Shown here: positions 23,216 to 34,488 of the stretch, one piece after another
Layout: each line of letters begins with the position of its first letter
Numbering within the stretch: the first letter of the stretch is position 1
Source: Chromera velia
Taxonomy: Eukaryota; Sar; Chromeraceae
NCBI GenBank assembly: GCA_018398765.1
Contig: JAHBMJ010000595.1
Location: 1-44,034, forward strand
DNA length: 44,034 bases
Reading direction: 5' to 3'
Made by a program: the position numbers and the translations under genes
Notes under the pieces: model-generated
Told to the model about the DNA's origin: nothing
What the model saw: the letters and a program-made list of their open reading frames with translations, nothing else
Database searches by the model: none

Positions 23216-26200
23216 ATGAGGTCGGCAGAGGGTCAGAGGAAGGCTGAGGGTTTGAACTCGACGCAGCCCGAGGCCCCAAGCAGCTCCTCCTCAGAGAATG
23301 TTCCGGCCCCAATTGAACCCCAAGAAGCCCCTCCAGTTGTGGAGCCTGAGTCCTCTTCCTTTTTTCAGATCCCGAGAGTGCTCAGGCTCTGCTATGGAGA
23401 CAGAAAGCCCAGGAAACCAGAGACAAGCGCTTTCGAGGGTCTTGCTCCCTCCACAGCTGCCGGGGACTCACCCCAGCACGCGTTTTCGGGAGACAGTCGG
23501 GACGGGGCCTCCGCCTCTCCTTCAGGAGGGGCGACATCGTCAAGCGCAGGTGGCGGGATCTCGCAAGCGATCGCAAGCCGGTTTTCGTGTCTCGGGATGA
23601 GGAAGGGGAAGCTAACGCAGCGGGAGAAGGAAATTCTCTACAGACAGTCGCTTCCCCAAGAGCGAGGAGAGAAGACGGGGAACAGCCCAGTCAGTGGATC
23701 CTCGCCCTCTAAGGGGGTCAGGGGAGGATTGCACCCGCATGCAGTTCCTATCGAAGGGGGGGGGTTGGGAGTCGTGGACGACACGGAAAGGGACGATGGG
23801 GGGGAGTTTGGGAAGACGGTGTTTCACGAAAATGGGTTGGGTGAGGAGGCGGGGGGTCTGGACAGGTTCGGGTCCAGTGAGAGCAACACGGGTTTTGTGA
23901 CACCCCCAGACGACTACATTGGTTTTTCACTGGGGCACTTGGAGGAGAGAAGGAACGAGGTCATACGGATACAGAGAAAGGCGCTGACAGGGACACCGGC
24001 AGATGTGGAAATACCGAAAGGGTGGGAAAGGAAACGGCAACTGAGAGAGTTGGGAGAACTTCTAATCAGCACCGCAAAGGTTTGTGTGCGTGTGTGCATT
24101 CTTGTCTGGGTTTGCGTGTGCGACTCTGTACCAGTGCGTATACACGTACTGCGGGCGGGTCGCACGTGAGTTGTCAGTAATTCAACTGTGTGTTTTGGCC
24201 AGCCGAATTGAACAATTATTTGGTCTCCCTTTCTTCCGTGCATCCTTTCCTCCCTCCCTCCCTTCTTCCTTCCTTCTTTCCTTCCTTCCTTCGCTCCTTC
24301 CCTCCCTCCCTCCTTCGCTCCTTCTTTCCTTCACTACTTCCTTTCATTCCTTCCGTCCTTTCCTCCTGTCCTCCTTTCTCTATTCCACTCGCTCCTTTGT
24401 TTCCTTCCTTTGCTTTCTTCTTTCCACTTTCTTCCCTTCCGTTCTTCCTTTTTCCCTTTCTTGCATCCATCCATTCTTGCCCACCTACTTCTCGCTTCAC
24501 GCAAACGAGTTCACATTTGTTGTTTCCAGGAGTGCCGAAACGAGGAGCCTTCCAAGACTGGCTGTGCGCTCTGTTACGATCAGAACGGCGTGAAGGTCTG
24601 GAAAAAGGAGTTTGGCATCGGGCGGCTCGTCATCCGGGCCGAGTGGACGGTCCCCGTCACCCCCATGGCCTATTGCGACTACGCCTCGGACATCAAATTT
24701 AGAAAGGTGGGCAAGCAACAAACACTATCTATCAGCGCCCTTTTACCTGCTCGTGCTTTCACAAGCGAAAGGAGTGCATTCGTCTACGGGCGTGTGGATT
24801 TGTGTTCAAGCATGAGTGAAAGCTGTAATCGCGTGGGCGGAACCAGAAGAATGACCATAGTGAATGGGTGAAATGGAACACTTCCCAGGAATGACTGCGC
24901 GATGCGAATCAAGAAGGGAGGAAGCCAAGAGTACCGAATCTCCGTCTCTCTGGGAGACCGGTGTTCCCTTCCACATACATGTGTTTTTGCATCATAGCAT
25001 GTGTCAACTTTCTTTGGTCTCTTCCTTGTTGGATGGCCTGCGCACCTTCTCACTAGACGTGTGTCAAATCAATCTATGAATGTCAGGGGATTAGATGGCT
25101 GCGTGCTTAAATTAATCAATCAATCAATCAATCAGTGTGCCTTTCTGTGTGTTTGTCTGCATGACGATCGATCTGTTGGGTGCATGGCATGACGGGATGG
25201 GTGGGTGGGTGCAGTCCTGGGACCACAACTTATTGTATTTTTTTTCACACAAAATTCTTTTTAATCAATACATACGGGTGCATGGCATGACGGACTGCAT
25301 GGGTGGGTGCAGTCCTGGGACCACAACTGTGAGGAGATCTGCTTGGTGGAGTCCCTGGGGGAGCAGTGTGACCTCATCTACGTAGCCACAAAGAGGATCG
25401 CGACGATCTACCCGAGAGACTCGCTGAACCTCAAGGTGGGTGGCTGGGTGGGTGCATGGGGGGTGGGTGGGTGATAGGGTGAGTGATTAAAAAACAAACG
25501 ATAAACCATTTGTGGATCCGTCATGATATGTGAAGGCAGTTCACAAAAAAAGATTCGTATTGCGTGAGTGTCCGAAGAAGGATCGCTCCCTCAGTTTTGC
25601 TTCTACCAAAGTGGAACAGGCATTGGTTGCATTTCAACCTGCCTGCCTGCCTGCCTGCCGGGCTGTGGTGCACTTTCGTTTCCTGTCTACCTGCGTGGTT
25701 GCTTGTCCTTCTCTCCTCTGAATCTTTTCTGCCCTTTTGTTTCGTGCACACGGCTGCCGAAAAGATTCAAGGGGAAGTGCGCATCCATCCACTTTTCTTG
25801 ATGCTTTTCTTTCGAGCCGTACGATCGATCGATCGATCGCTGTGCGGAAAAATGGATGGATCCAGGGGGCCCGTTGCGGGTGTAACACACTGATCGTGCT
25901 CAGACTGATTGAAGGTGCACCATGCATTGATTCTTTAATCGATCAAACTGCGATGGATGCGCATGCAGATCAAGCGGTGCTTTCAGCCTGCCACAGCCGA
26001 CGTGGGTGAGTGGACGTCGTGCAGCTGCAGTGTGGAGCATCCCGACTACCCGGAGAGGAAGGGTAGGGTTCGTGCAGATCTTCGCATCGCATCCTACGCC
26101 GCCAAGCCTCTCCTGACTCCCATGGGGGTGTGGAGCCGGATCGTTTTGTTCACCGAGGGAGATCCGAAAGGGTGGATCCCAGGGGCAGTCACAAAAATGC

Positions 26201-26433
26201 TGGCCGCTAAGGTGACTCCATCGTCGGTGGAAAAAGCGACTTTGGGGGTCTTGACGAAGCACGGCATCAAGCCAGCAGACGGGGAGAAGGCTACTAACTT
26301 TGCTGCTCGCCACCTGGCCCTGTGGAAAGAGCAGGGGCAGGAGGTACGAGAGATGACGGTGGAAGACATGAAGACCTACGGCCCTGATGGCAAGAAGAGA
26401 GGAGAGCTAGGAGAGGAAGGACTCAGGGGGTGA
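23216..26433 (+). CDS. START-domain lipid-transfer-like protein (about 542 aa, 4 exons)
   Basis: Exons are 23216-24079, 24530-24706, 25313-25435 and 25969-26433, all joined in phase 0, ending at TGA 26431-26433. Residues 1-270 are Ser/Pro/Gly-rich and probably disordered. Residues about 300-505 match the START fold in order: VKVWKKEFGIGRLVIRAEW, then YCDYASDIKFRK joined to SWDHN, then a strand ending TIYPRDSLNL, then HPDYPERKGRVRADLRIASY, and finally DPKGWIPGAVTKM in the C-terminal helix. These correspond to the PCTP/STARD2-type signature (K-x-W-D, P-R-D, H-P-x-x-P, G-G-x-I-P). START domains bind single lipid or sterol molecules for transfer or sensing. No membrane segment or second domain is seen. 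The ligand cannot be told from sequence. The ATG at 23216 is the first in the open frame. Confidence 0.82.
24231..24480 (+). repeat. Polypyrimidine (CCTT-type) tract in START intron 1
   Basis: About 250 nt of almost pure C/T, built of CCTT, CCTCC and CTTT units, occupying most of intron 1 upstream of the TTTCCAG acceptor at 24529. Apparent Ser/Pro/Phe-rich ORFs here are products of the repeat. Confidence 0.95.
25115..25136. repeat. AATC tetranucleotide repeat
   Basis: About five ATCA/AATC units in the START gene intron before exon 3. Confidence 0.9.
25178..25328 (+). repeat. Direct duplication of an intron/exon boundary
   Basis: Two 53-bp copies at 25178-25230 and 25276-25328, 98 bp apart. 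Each contains GTGGGTGCAG and the first 16 nt of exon 3. The second copy is the functional exon 3 boundary (exon from 25313); the first is a decoy 3' splice site. Confidence 0.92.
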
Positions 26434-26976
26434 AACGAGCTAGAGACGGGGGGGGAGAGAAAGTGTGAGAGAACTTCGGGGGGCGCGATAGAACTAGACA
26501 GCACTTTTGGTGACACACTTACACACGTCCGAGGAGCATTCACGCAGGTGTGTGAGGAGGGATTCGTTAGTTCAAGTATGCGTGCATGCGTGGTCGACCA
26601 AATTGGCTTTGCGTGAATGTCTTATGCAATGCTCTGAGTGATCACTGACCCACCAGATTTTTAGTTCAGTGAACAAAGCTCTGGTGAATAAGTACGTTGA
26701 ATAGTATCATGATCATAATGATATAATCATTCAGTAGATGACTGTACAGCATTCACTATTGCGATCAGTTTGAATCCCTAGTTGAATCCTAAGCGTATTA
26801 CAGTAAAAAAAAAAAAGAATGAACTTCAATTTTTTTGTGTGGAACACTGCAGGATAGCAGGCACAGCTTCAGTAGTAGAACGTTCGTAAGGGGGCTCATG
26901 CATAAAGGATTTGAATTTCTGTTACCTCTACTGTTACCTATAGTTTGTATCTTCTTAGAACTTCAAAGTTTCCTTA

Positions 26977-27192
26977 CAGAAGTCAACCCTCCTGACACTC
27001 CAGTAAACTTGAAACGCTGCGCGCGGCTTAACTTGAAGGTAGCGCACCGAAGGCGTGGCTAAAATAAAGTATACTTAAAATTTTATGTGGAAAGCGCAGA
27101 CAGTCTTGAAACGTCTGCGCCGCTGGCACGGCTAACATTGAAAAATCTATTTCAAGACATGCAGACTGGAGTGTTAAGGGGGTTCAGAAGTC
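26977..27192. mobile_element. MITE-like element with 20-bp TIRs and 8-bp TSD
   Basis: The element spans 26985-27184 (200 bp). The left end AACCCTCCTGACACTCCAGT and the reverse complement of the right end AACCCCCTTAACACTCCAGT match at 17 of 20 positions. It is flanked on both sides by the perfect 8-bp direct repeat CAGAAGTC (26977-26984 and 27185-27192). No ORF is present, so it is non-autonomous. An 8-bp duplication is usual for hAT-type transposition, but the end sequence is not a classic hAT terminus, so the superfamily is unsure. Confidence 0.78.
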
Positions 27193-27536
27193 TACAGATT
27201 GATTTCAGATTGAAAGGCATCAACTGCATGTATGCGATCCATGCATATGCCTAGGCATGTGCGTATCAGACTAAACAGCATGCATGAATGCGCACACGTT
27301 CCTAATAGTTCCTAGGCATATTCGGAATACCTCTTTATTTATCTTTGCCCTTCTACCCTAGCTTCAGATAGCTTCAGAGCTAGCTTTCGAGACTTAGGTA
27401 CCATATGGGTGGGGTCAACAGCCTTCACTCAACGCCGCGGAGGTGCTCCTCCGCCCACATTATCAATTCAAAAAGTCCTCCCATGGACATAGAAAAGCCC
27501 GATATTTAATTAATTATATTTTTCTTTCTCTGGTTC

Positions 27537-27567
27537 CCTCTCTCTCTCTCTCTCTCTCTCCCTCTCT

Positions 27568-27599
<32 letters not shown>

Positions 27600-27645
27600 T
27601 TTTCTCTCTCTCTTTCTCTCTCTCCCTCTCTCTCCCTCTTCGATC
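27537..27645. repeat. CT microsatellite
   Basis: About 110 nt of CT repeat with scattered TTT and CCC interruptions, in intergenic DNA. The Ser/Leu-rich ORF across it is not a gene. Confidence 0.95.
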
Positions 27646-28267
27646 GCTCGCTCTCTGTGTCGATGCTAGTGTCGATAAGTGGTGCAGAGGTCTTTCTTTC
27701 CTGTTTTTTTCCCTTGCGTCCCGTCCCCTCGCGCAAACTGAGAGCCACTGGGTTCAGTCTGCTTCAAATCCTCTGCCGACGTCGAACGTTCATCAAGAAG
27801 TACGCGTACGCCAGGGCGCTCAGCGTATATAAGCATCTACAAAGAGGTCGACAGAGCTTGCCTTCTGAGAGGGGAGGGGTCCATCCTCCAGACGAAAGAT
27901 CAGACGTTCAAAGCACCTCTGACACACATATGTTGAAAGGAAGCAACTAGGGAAGCAAAAACATGCAGACTGAGCTAGCTGTGTAGACGGGGCGCTGGGT
28001 ACACCAAACATGGCCAGCCCCCCGAGCGATCTCGTGTTTTGTGTATCGGTGTGCATGCACGCGGCCTTCGTATAACTCGGAGGCATGCGGAAGCGAATTC
28101 ATTTTGTCGAAAAAACGTATAATCCTGTGCGCGTGCAGCCTGGTCCAATTAAGACATTGTCAGTATATTGTGTACATCAGTATCGCACAAAATTACAGGT
28201 ATAGGCTGCCCGAAAAAAGGCCTCTGCTGCTGGCAATTTCGAGACGCATTCCTTACTCTATTTGCAG

Positions 28268-31200
28268 CTAGAGCGAGGCGGATCGGCAGGTGCCAGACTG
28301 ATGTGGTTTGAGAAGGTCAGAAGGCGGTCGCTTTCGGGCGCGATTCTTCAGATTTTGAAACGCTTCAAAGACGGCCTTTCCAGTCTCTCTGAAACCATTG
28401 CAGACGTAGACGGTCCCGAAAGAGACGCCCTCACGTCCCTTCTCCAAACAGTGAAGCGCTGGGAAGCCTTTGAAGGAGAGCCACTAACAGACCAGCTTCT
28501 GCATTCCCACCTCCAGCCGCTTGGGAATGAAGCTGTATCGGTCTGCTGCATTCCTTTTGTCGTGGGGCTCCACGTTTTCCTTGCTGTCCGTACGGGGTCC
28601 GAAGTGTGCCTCGCTGCTTTTCACTTGGAGGAAAAAGGACCGTGCCCTCAAGTGTTTCCCTCTCACTGGACACGTACGTCTTTGCAGCGTCTCTGTAGTT
28701 TGGAGACGGCTCGGCAGTTGTGTCGTCTCGAGCCAGAGGGAGAGTGCTGCAGGCTTCTGGGGAAATGGTTGCTTCCTTGTCTCTCTGAAAGAGGCAAGAA
28801 CGATGTCATCACCCCCGTCGAGAAAAAACAACCAAGTTCTGTCGGAGAGGAGGATATCTGCTTCGCGGCTGTGAAGGGAGTCCTACATGTTTGCATCCAG
28901 AGCGTCATGAGATTCCACGCTCTGCGGGAAAACAGTGTCACCAACCCTCCAAAGGATAAATCCAGCTTCCGATCTCTGAATGTTCGAGCGGATCTTCTCT
29001 ATAAGGCCGTCAGACTTGCCGTCGAGAGACTCTTCCTGGAGAGTTCGGTTCCAGATGAAGAGAAAATACGTTTGCACAGCACCAAGTATGCCCGGCGTGC
29101 CCGGAAACTCGAAATAGCTGCGAGTGTATGGAATGGCCGGGATGGCACAGACCTGGTTGACCGGGTAGTTTCCAGGGCTTTTCAGGATCTGGGCAGATAC
29201 TACACCTCTTTGGAGCGTCGCGTGGCTACTCAGGAGGAAAAAGAGGCGTCGGTGGTTTTTGCACCATCCGAATTGGACTTCTGTAAAGACAGGGAGCACA
29301 AAAGACTCAAAAACCTCGACAGGACGCTCCCTTTACCTCCCCCGATTGCAACGAGTGAGGGAGACAGAGTGTGTTTGAATCGGCAGGCCCCCTTTCCACC
29401 CGAGGCCACCTCACACTTTGAAGAAGCGGACCGAATCGAAGAGACTGTGCGGGACGTACTTTGGCCTCTGAGGAAGCACTTGACGCCTCAACACCTACAG
29501 AGCTGCTGCGCCTTTGCCAGCGAGGCTTCACAGTCTGATTCCCTTCCCGAGGTCTCCGCCTTTCTGGTGCAGTTGATGGAAAGGTACGAGGAGATAGCCA
29601 GCCGTCTGTACGCCTCCCTTGTAGACCCCCTCTGTAGGAGTCGACAGGCACTCACCTCCGCTCTGCTGACAGCGCTCCTGGATGTGATAGCTTGTGAGGT
29701 AACCCCCGAGCTGTTGAAGGCCAAGTGCGGCTTGGGCCCTGTCGTGTTGTCAAAAGAGGCGCCCCTTCGTCAGGCAGTTTTGTCTGAGCATGCAGACCGA
29801 CGAGTGCTGTGTGAGTTGAAGGAATGGGTGTGTGAGAGAGACGCGGGTGCGCAGGGATCTGATCTTCTCTCTCCTCCGTCTACATCTGCCCCAGCCTCCC
29901 TGATCATTCGGGGGGACTCAGGAGTGGCAAGAGGCCAGAAAAGGGTGCACCGCGAGATCCTTGCAGAAGTAAAGAGGCTCAAGTAAGTCAATTAAACAGT
30001 TGTGGATAGAGGCCATCATGTTGCATGCGATATTTTCATCGACACTTCTCTGTCCGAGCCTTTCCTTTGTCCTTTTCTGCCTGTTCTTTCTGGCCTTCTT
30101 TTTGCGCGTATGCACTTCTGCTTCTTTCCTTTGTCCTTTTCTGCCTGTTCTTTCTGGCCTTCTTTTTGCGTGTATGCACTTCTGCTTCTTTCCTTTGTCC
30201 TTTTCTGCCTGTTCTTTCTGGCCTTCTTTTTGCGCGTATGCACTTCTGCTTCTTTCCTTTGTCCTTTTCTGCCTGTTCTTTTTGGCCTTCTTTTTGCGGC
30301 ACGAAGGGGGGCGGAATATCGAAGGTTGTATGACCAAGCAGCTCACTGCGGGCAGGAGATTGAGGTTGCTTCGGCTGTTTTGTGCCAATTGAGAGAGAGG
30401 ATCAGAGCTCTGGAAAGTGGTCAGCGCCAGAAGGGGATGACAGTTCTGGAAGACGAACAGTACGGAGCTGGTGTGGGGAATTTCGAGCACCAGATCCGCA
30501 GTCTTGAAGCAAAACTCCAAAGCGAGAAACTGTCTGCGGAGCGTTTTCGCAAAATTGCAGATGCCATGAGGGTGGAGGTCTTTGAGGACTACTTTCCCCA
30601 GGGAGAACCGGAGCAGTGGGCGATCTCCCTGGAGCTCCTTGCCCCTCCCTGCATTCTGACCGCCAGGGATGCCCTCTTTCTCCTGCACTCTTCCCTTGGC
30701 TTGTGCGTAACCTCGACATGTGGTTTGCTGGCAACCCGGTGGGTGGCCTCGGCTCCTTTCGGCCGGTGGAGCGCGACTCCTCAAAAAACGTGGAGAATTG
30801 CTTTGACGAGCCGCGAGGTTCCTCATGCTCCTAGGATGCTATCACCGAAAGATCTAACGGAGGATGCAGCGATCCTGCCATGCAGCATGCAGTCATGCAT
30901 CGTTGCTGGAGACGGTGCAGAGCTCCTCAACTCGCAGCCTGGTCTCTCTCGCACATTCGCTCCTCGTTTGAGGACGGAATGCGAGGGACAGGGTGCGAGA
31001 ACGCTTGCGCTGGAGCAGTGGGCAGTCGATGGAGTTGGGGGGGAAGTAGAGCAGAGGGTTTCTGGGTGTGGGTATGGGGCGTACACCGAAAACGAAGCGC
31101 TGTGCAGACTGGAGGAGCGACCCGAGAGCTTTCCCGAAGACCCCTTCAGAGCTCTGCTGAGACTTCGCAGTGAAGGCAGGTGGACGCAGTGGATTGAACG

Positions 31201-31321
31201 TCTGTTTCAGGGTCTGGAGACGGACTCGCTGCCTCTGGAGACGGCTTCGGTTGCGAGTGCGCTTCTATCGTGTGCATGGGAGGCCGGGCCTCTCGACCAC
31301 AGGCTTTGGATGGAACAGGCA
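28268..31321 (+). CDS. DUF3638 locus exons 1-2 (N-terminal region)
   Basis: The first exon opens after TTTGCAG at 28267 and runs 571 codons to a GTAAGT donor at 29983. It joins 30307 in phase to read EVKRLK-GAEYRRLYDQA, and exon 2 ends at a GTCAGT donor at 31322. Sequence is mixed helical (for example RFKDGLSSLSETIADVDG) and corresponds to the large poorly conserved N-terminal part of DUF3638 proteins. The very N-terminus of the family is not seen, so an upstream exon is likely missing. ATG at 28301 is the first Met in this frame. Confidence 0.6.
30061..30300 (+). repeat. Tandem repeat, 64-bp unit, about 4 copies
   Basis: Copies begin at 30061, 30125, 30189 and 30253. The unit is pyrimidine-rich (TTTCCTTTGTCCTTTTCTGC, then a GCGTATGCACTTCTGC portion). 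The array fills the intron between DUF3638 exons 1 and 2 and ends just before the acceptor AG at 30305-30306. Confidence 0.95.
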
Positions 31322-31496
31322 GTCAGTCACCCATGCTTTCCTTCTTTTCTTAGGTGACATGATGTGTCATTCGTGTCGTGTTCATGTTCTGTCTGTGTCT
31401 TGTTTTCGTGTTGTCTTTCGGAAGCATTGTGAAAGAAATGCGAGTAAGAAATTTCCCTCACTCTTTCCCCTCGTCTCCTCTCTTATCCCCCCTCAG

Positions 31497-34367
31497 GATG
31501 GCCATCCGTTCACGAAGATGCTCGAAATTGTTGCGCGCCTCCGTCAGGCAGTGACAGAGCGCGAAAACAAGCGGAAAGAACCGCGGGCGCTCGGTTTATT
31601 GGCTGTCTTGCTCCTTCGACTGGGTGAGACGGCAAAGGACCTGAAGTCCGCGGGGGTGCGGGACCTCGAAAGGAGGGCGGTATCAGAGCCCGAAATTGAA
31701 AATGTGACTGGAGCCTGCCGAAATGTCTGCCAGAGTGTGGGCGAGGGGGTGCGCCACATCCGTGATGTTCTCTGTCGTTGTCTTGAGGAGAACGATGGGA
31801 AAATTGGAGGCTCCACAATTACGCCAGAGCGTTTGAAGCAGTTGCAGAGGTCCGCAGGAGGTTCTATCTGTTCGAGTCCCTCAGAGCTCTTCACAGTCCG
31901 CACGTAGATGTTTTGGTGGACCAAGCGGCTGCTTTGACTCGCTTTTCTTACATGCCTCTGTTCACATCATTTGTGCAAGCAGTCACCATTCGTTCCTCTC
32001 CTGTTGCTCTTAGGATGCATGATTTGTCTTCACATGGTGTGCTCGCAGGGAGGAGCTTGCAATCGTTCTCGCCTTTTCCCTCACCTTTTTTGAGCCCTCG
32101 TTCCAGCTTCCTTCTCCAGATTTCGACGTCCTTCTTCAAACTGCGTCGGATGCCGGTGACTGGTTGGGACTTCGATTTCGCCTTGCACACCTGACCACTC
32201 AGCCTGACTGGGCTTGCACGGACCATTTGGGCATGATGATTAGTGAACTTCACCGTGTGGCCATCAAACTCTGTGGGCACGTGGGGGAGGTGCTGAAACG
32301 TGACAGTCTCCCTCTTGAATTGCTGCAAAGAAACTGCATGTGGCCAGAAGGAAAAGGGGCCGGCGCGCGTGCAAGTGGCTGGGCTCGTCAGCGACGATGG
32401 CTGTGTTGTCAGGCGCACATTCCGTTCCTTTTGGAAAACAACTCCTCGTCAGAAGGGGGAGATCCGACACAGATGGCATCCCGAGACTGCTCAGTCCGTG
32501 TGAAGCGTGAGTGGGGAATTGCTCGTCAACGCCCGCCCTCCCTTCAGAGGTCTGCTTCCGGACTCCCTGAGACAGACGAAAGAATTCAGGAGGGTCTTTG
32601 GGGACGCGCAGTTTGCTGCTAGTAGAGATGTGAGGTATGACGGAGATCTTGCCACTCACATTCAGCAGAACGGTTTGCAGTTTGTGTTCTGGTGGAAGGG
32701 TGCCTCGAGTGGGAGAGGGCCTGAACCTCCCGGGACTCTGGTGGTCATTGAGAGGAATGCGAGGGGTGGGGGGAGAGAGAGGCAACTGGTCCACATGGAA
32801 ACGCTAGTGGGAGTCCTCCCGCCTGAACTGCTAGAGGGATATTCCCACTGGGTGAACAGAAGGGATCGACTGCTTGAATTCCGGCCACGTCGATTTGACG
32901 ACCCTGGATTCGGTCCTTGGAATGCTCTCACAGGCAACTCGACAGCCTCAAAAGGGCCCTCTGCAGGTGGAGGGTTGTCTGTGTGGGGCAGCCTGGAAAG
33001 AGGTCTTGTCTGGAGAGCAAGAAGAACGTCCGACGACCCGACATGCGCAGGAGGGAGGCGAAGCTATCTGGTGAGTGTGCAGAGTGACACATTCGATGCG
33101 CTGTTTCAGAAGGTTTTCTGGAGGCTGGGAGGAAGGGACCTGTTGACTGTCTGGGTAGACTCTGGTCCGAAGAGTGGACAGAGAGATCAGAACAGTGACA
33201 GTCAAATGGCTTTGGTTGCAGAAAGAGGGTCAACCTCCCCCCAAGTCTGTGCAGAGTTGCACAGGCTGGGGCGCGCCTTCTACATCCACCCCTCCGAGAG
33301 CCCGACGATCTCATGGGAGATTGAATCTCGAGAGGATAGAGGTTGGTACGTCGCCAGCCGACAGACTCCAGGAGTCTTCATGGGACTCCAACAGAAGTTG
33401 ATGCTCGTCAAGAGAGAAACGAACACTGACTTTGAGATGGAGTCCAAGAGTGCGAACAGGGTCCTACCCAAGGAGAGGGTGGGGGCGAAGCTTTTGATTC
33501 CGTACGGAGACCTTGAGGCAGAGAGCCAGCCTCCTGCAGGGTGTTGGACTCCAGAGAGTCACCAGAAAGTGAAAATCAAAGGTAGAGAGGCCCACCTCAG
33601 GGAGACAGAGGGGAAGGCGGCGGAGTGCACCGCATCCTGCTTTGTCTTTGAGCTTAATTCGGACCTCAGACGTGTTGACACCCCGCCCAGTGGACTTGCT
33701 CACCTCTTTGCAGCAGCCCTTTTTTCACTCTGCCGCCCCCCGTTGCCAGAGCCCTTCACGGGCCGCCTTGCAGAGGATGAGGTGGTCGAACGGTTGCAGT
33801 CCGGCCGTGTATTTGGTCTGCAACCCTTCAGTGAGGAAGAACTCCGTTTGCTAGATGTCATCAAAAGAGTATCTCCCAAGCTGAACTCTTCAGCCCCCCA
33901 ACTGAGCTCCGCGGTGACAACTCTGGTAAAGAGAAAGATTCCAGTCGCCAGGCTTTTCGCAGAGGTGGGCGAGAAGCCAGGATGCTGGTCTTCGAGCATT
34001 GCTGAGCATCACAAAAGCCTCGCACGGAACACAAAAGGGGCTCAGCCGATCACCGTGTGCTCTGAGGAGTGGCGAGAAATGCTGAAAAGAGGGTCTCTGG
34101 GGAAGGCCCTTGACCCCTGTTTGGGATTTTTGGAAGACTTCAGAGTCCCTTCAGATTTCTGGAAACCTCCTAAGCCGCCCGATGACCTCAGGTCCTTCCC
34201 ACCCCGTTCAGAATATAACAAGAGGGATCTGCAGTTTGTTGCAGAGCTCGCCTTCTGCGCACTGAGAGGGCACGTGCCTCCCTGGGCTTCAGGGGGCGCT
34301 CTGAAACGGGGTACTCTTCTGAAGAGATACTTCACCAAGATCGATCTCGAGGATGCACATCCTTTCG
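31497..34367 (+). CDS. DUF3638 locus exons 3-4 (disrupted)
   Basis: Exon 3 starts in one frame (DGHPFTKMLEIVARLRQ) and, after about 31846, continues in another (EVRRRFYLFESLRALHSPHV) before a donor at 31960. Exon 4 starts at 32049 (EELAIVLAFSLTFFEP) and shifts frame between about 32330 and 32380. After the in-frame TGA at 32504-32506 it continues SVSGELLVNARPPFRG, a conserved family segment, then LVGVLPPELLEGYSHW to the GTCAGT donor at 34368. Confidence 0.65.
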
Positions 34368-34488
34368 GTCAGTAGGTTTCAATGAGCCCTTGTGTTGATC
34401 GCTTGCTCTTTGTCGAGTTTTTATTTTCATGCTTTAAGACTTCAATTAATGAGCGACTCATTGCATGGACTCATCTCCGTGTCTGCAG

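Larger units (their letters stand above)
26434..28267. other. Intergenic region between the START gene and the DUF3638 locus
   Basis: A 1.8-kb stretch without a supported gene. It contains AT-rich DNA (about 26570-26820), a 200-bp MITE-like element (26985-27184), and a CT microsatellite (27537-27645). A preceding exon or the 5' end of the DUF3638 gene may lie here because the first recognised exon starts at an acceptor (TTTGCAG, 28261-28267), but I could not identify it. Confidence 0.6.

Noticed and set aside
24084..24702. Pro/Ser/Phe-rich ORFs across START intron 1
   Set aside because: They are translations of the polypyrimidine tract. The START frame skips this region by a clean phase-0 splice.
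27443..27832. Ser/Leu-repeat ORF
   Set aside because: Product of a CT microsatellite with no conserved sequence around it.
30002..30333. ORFs with repeated Phe/Leu/Ser peptides
   Set aside because: They come from the 64-bp intronic tandem repeat, which is open in several frames.
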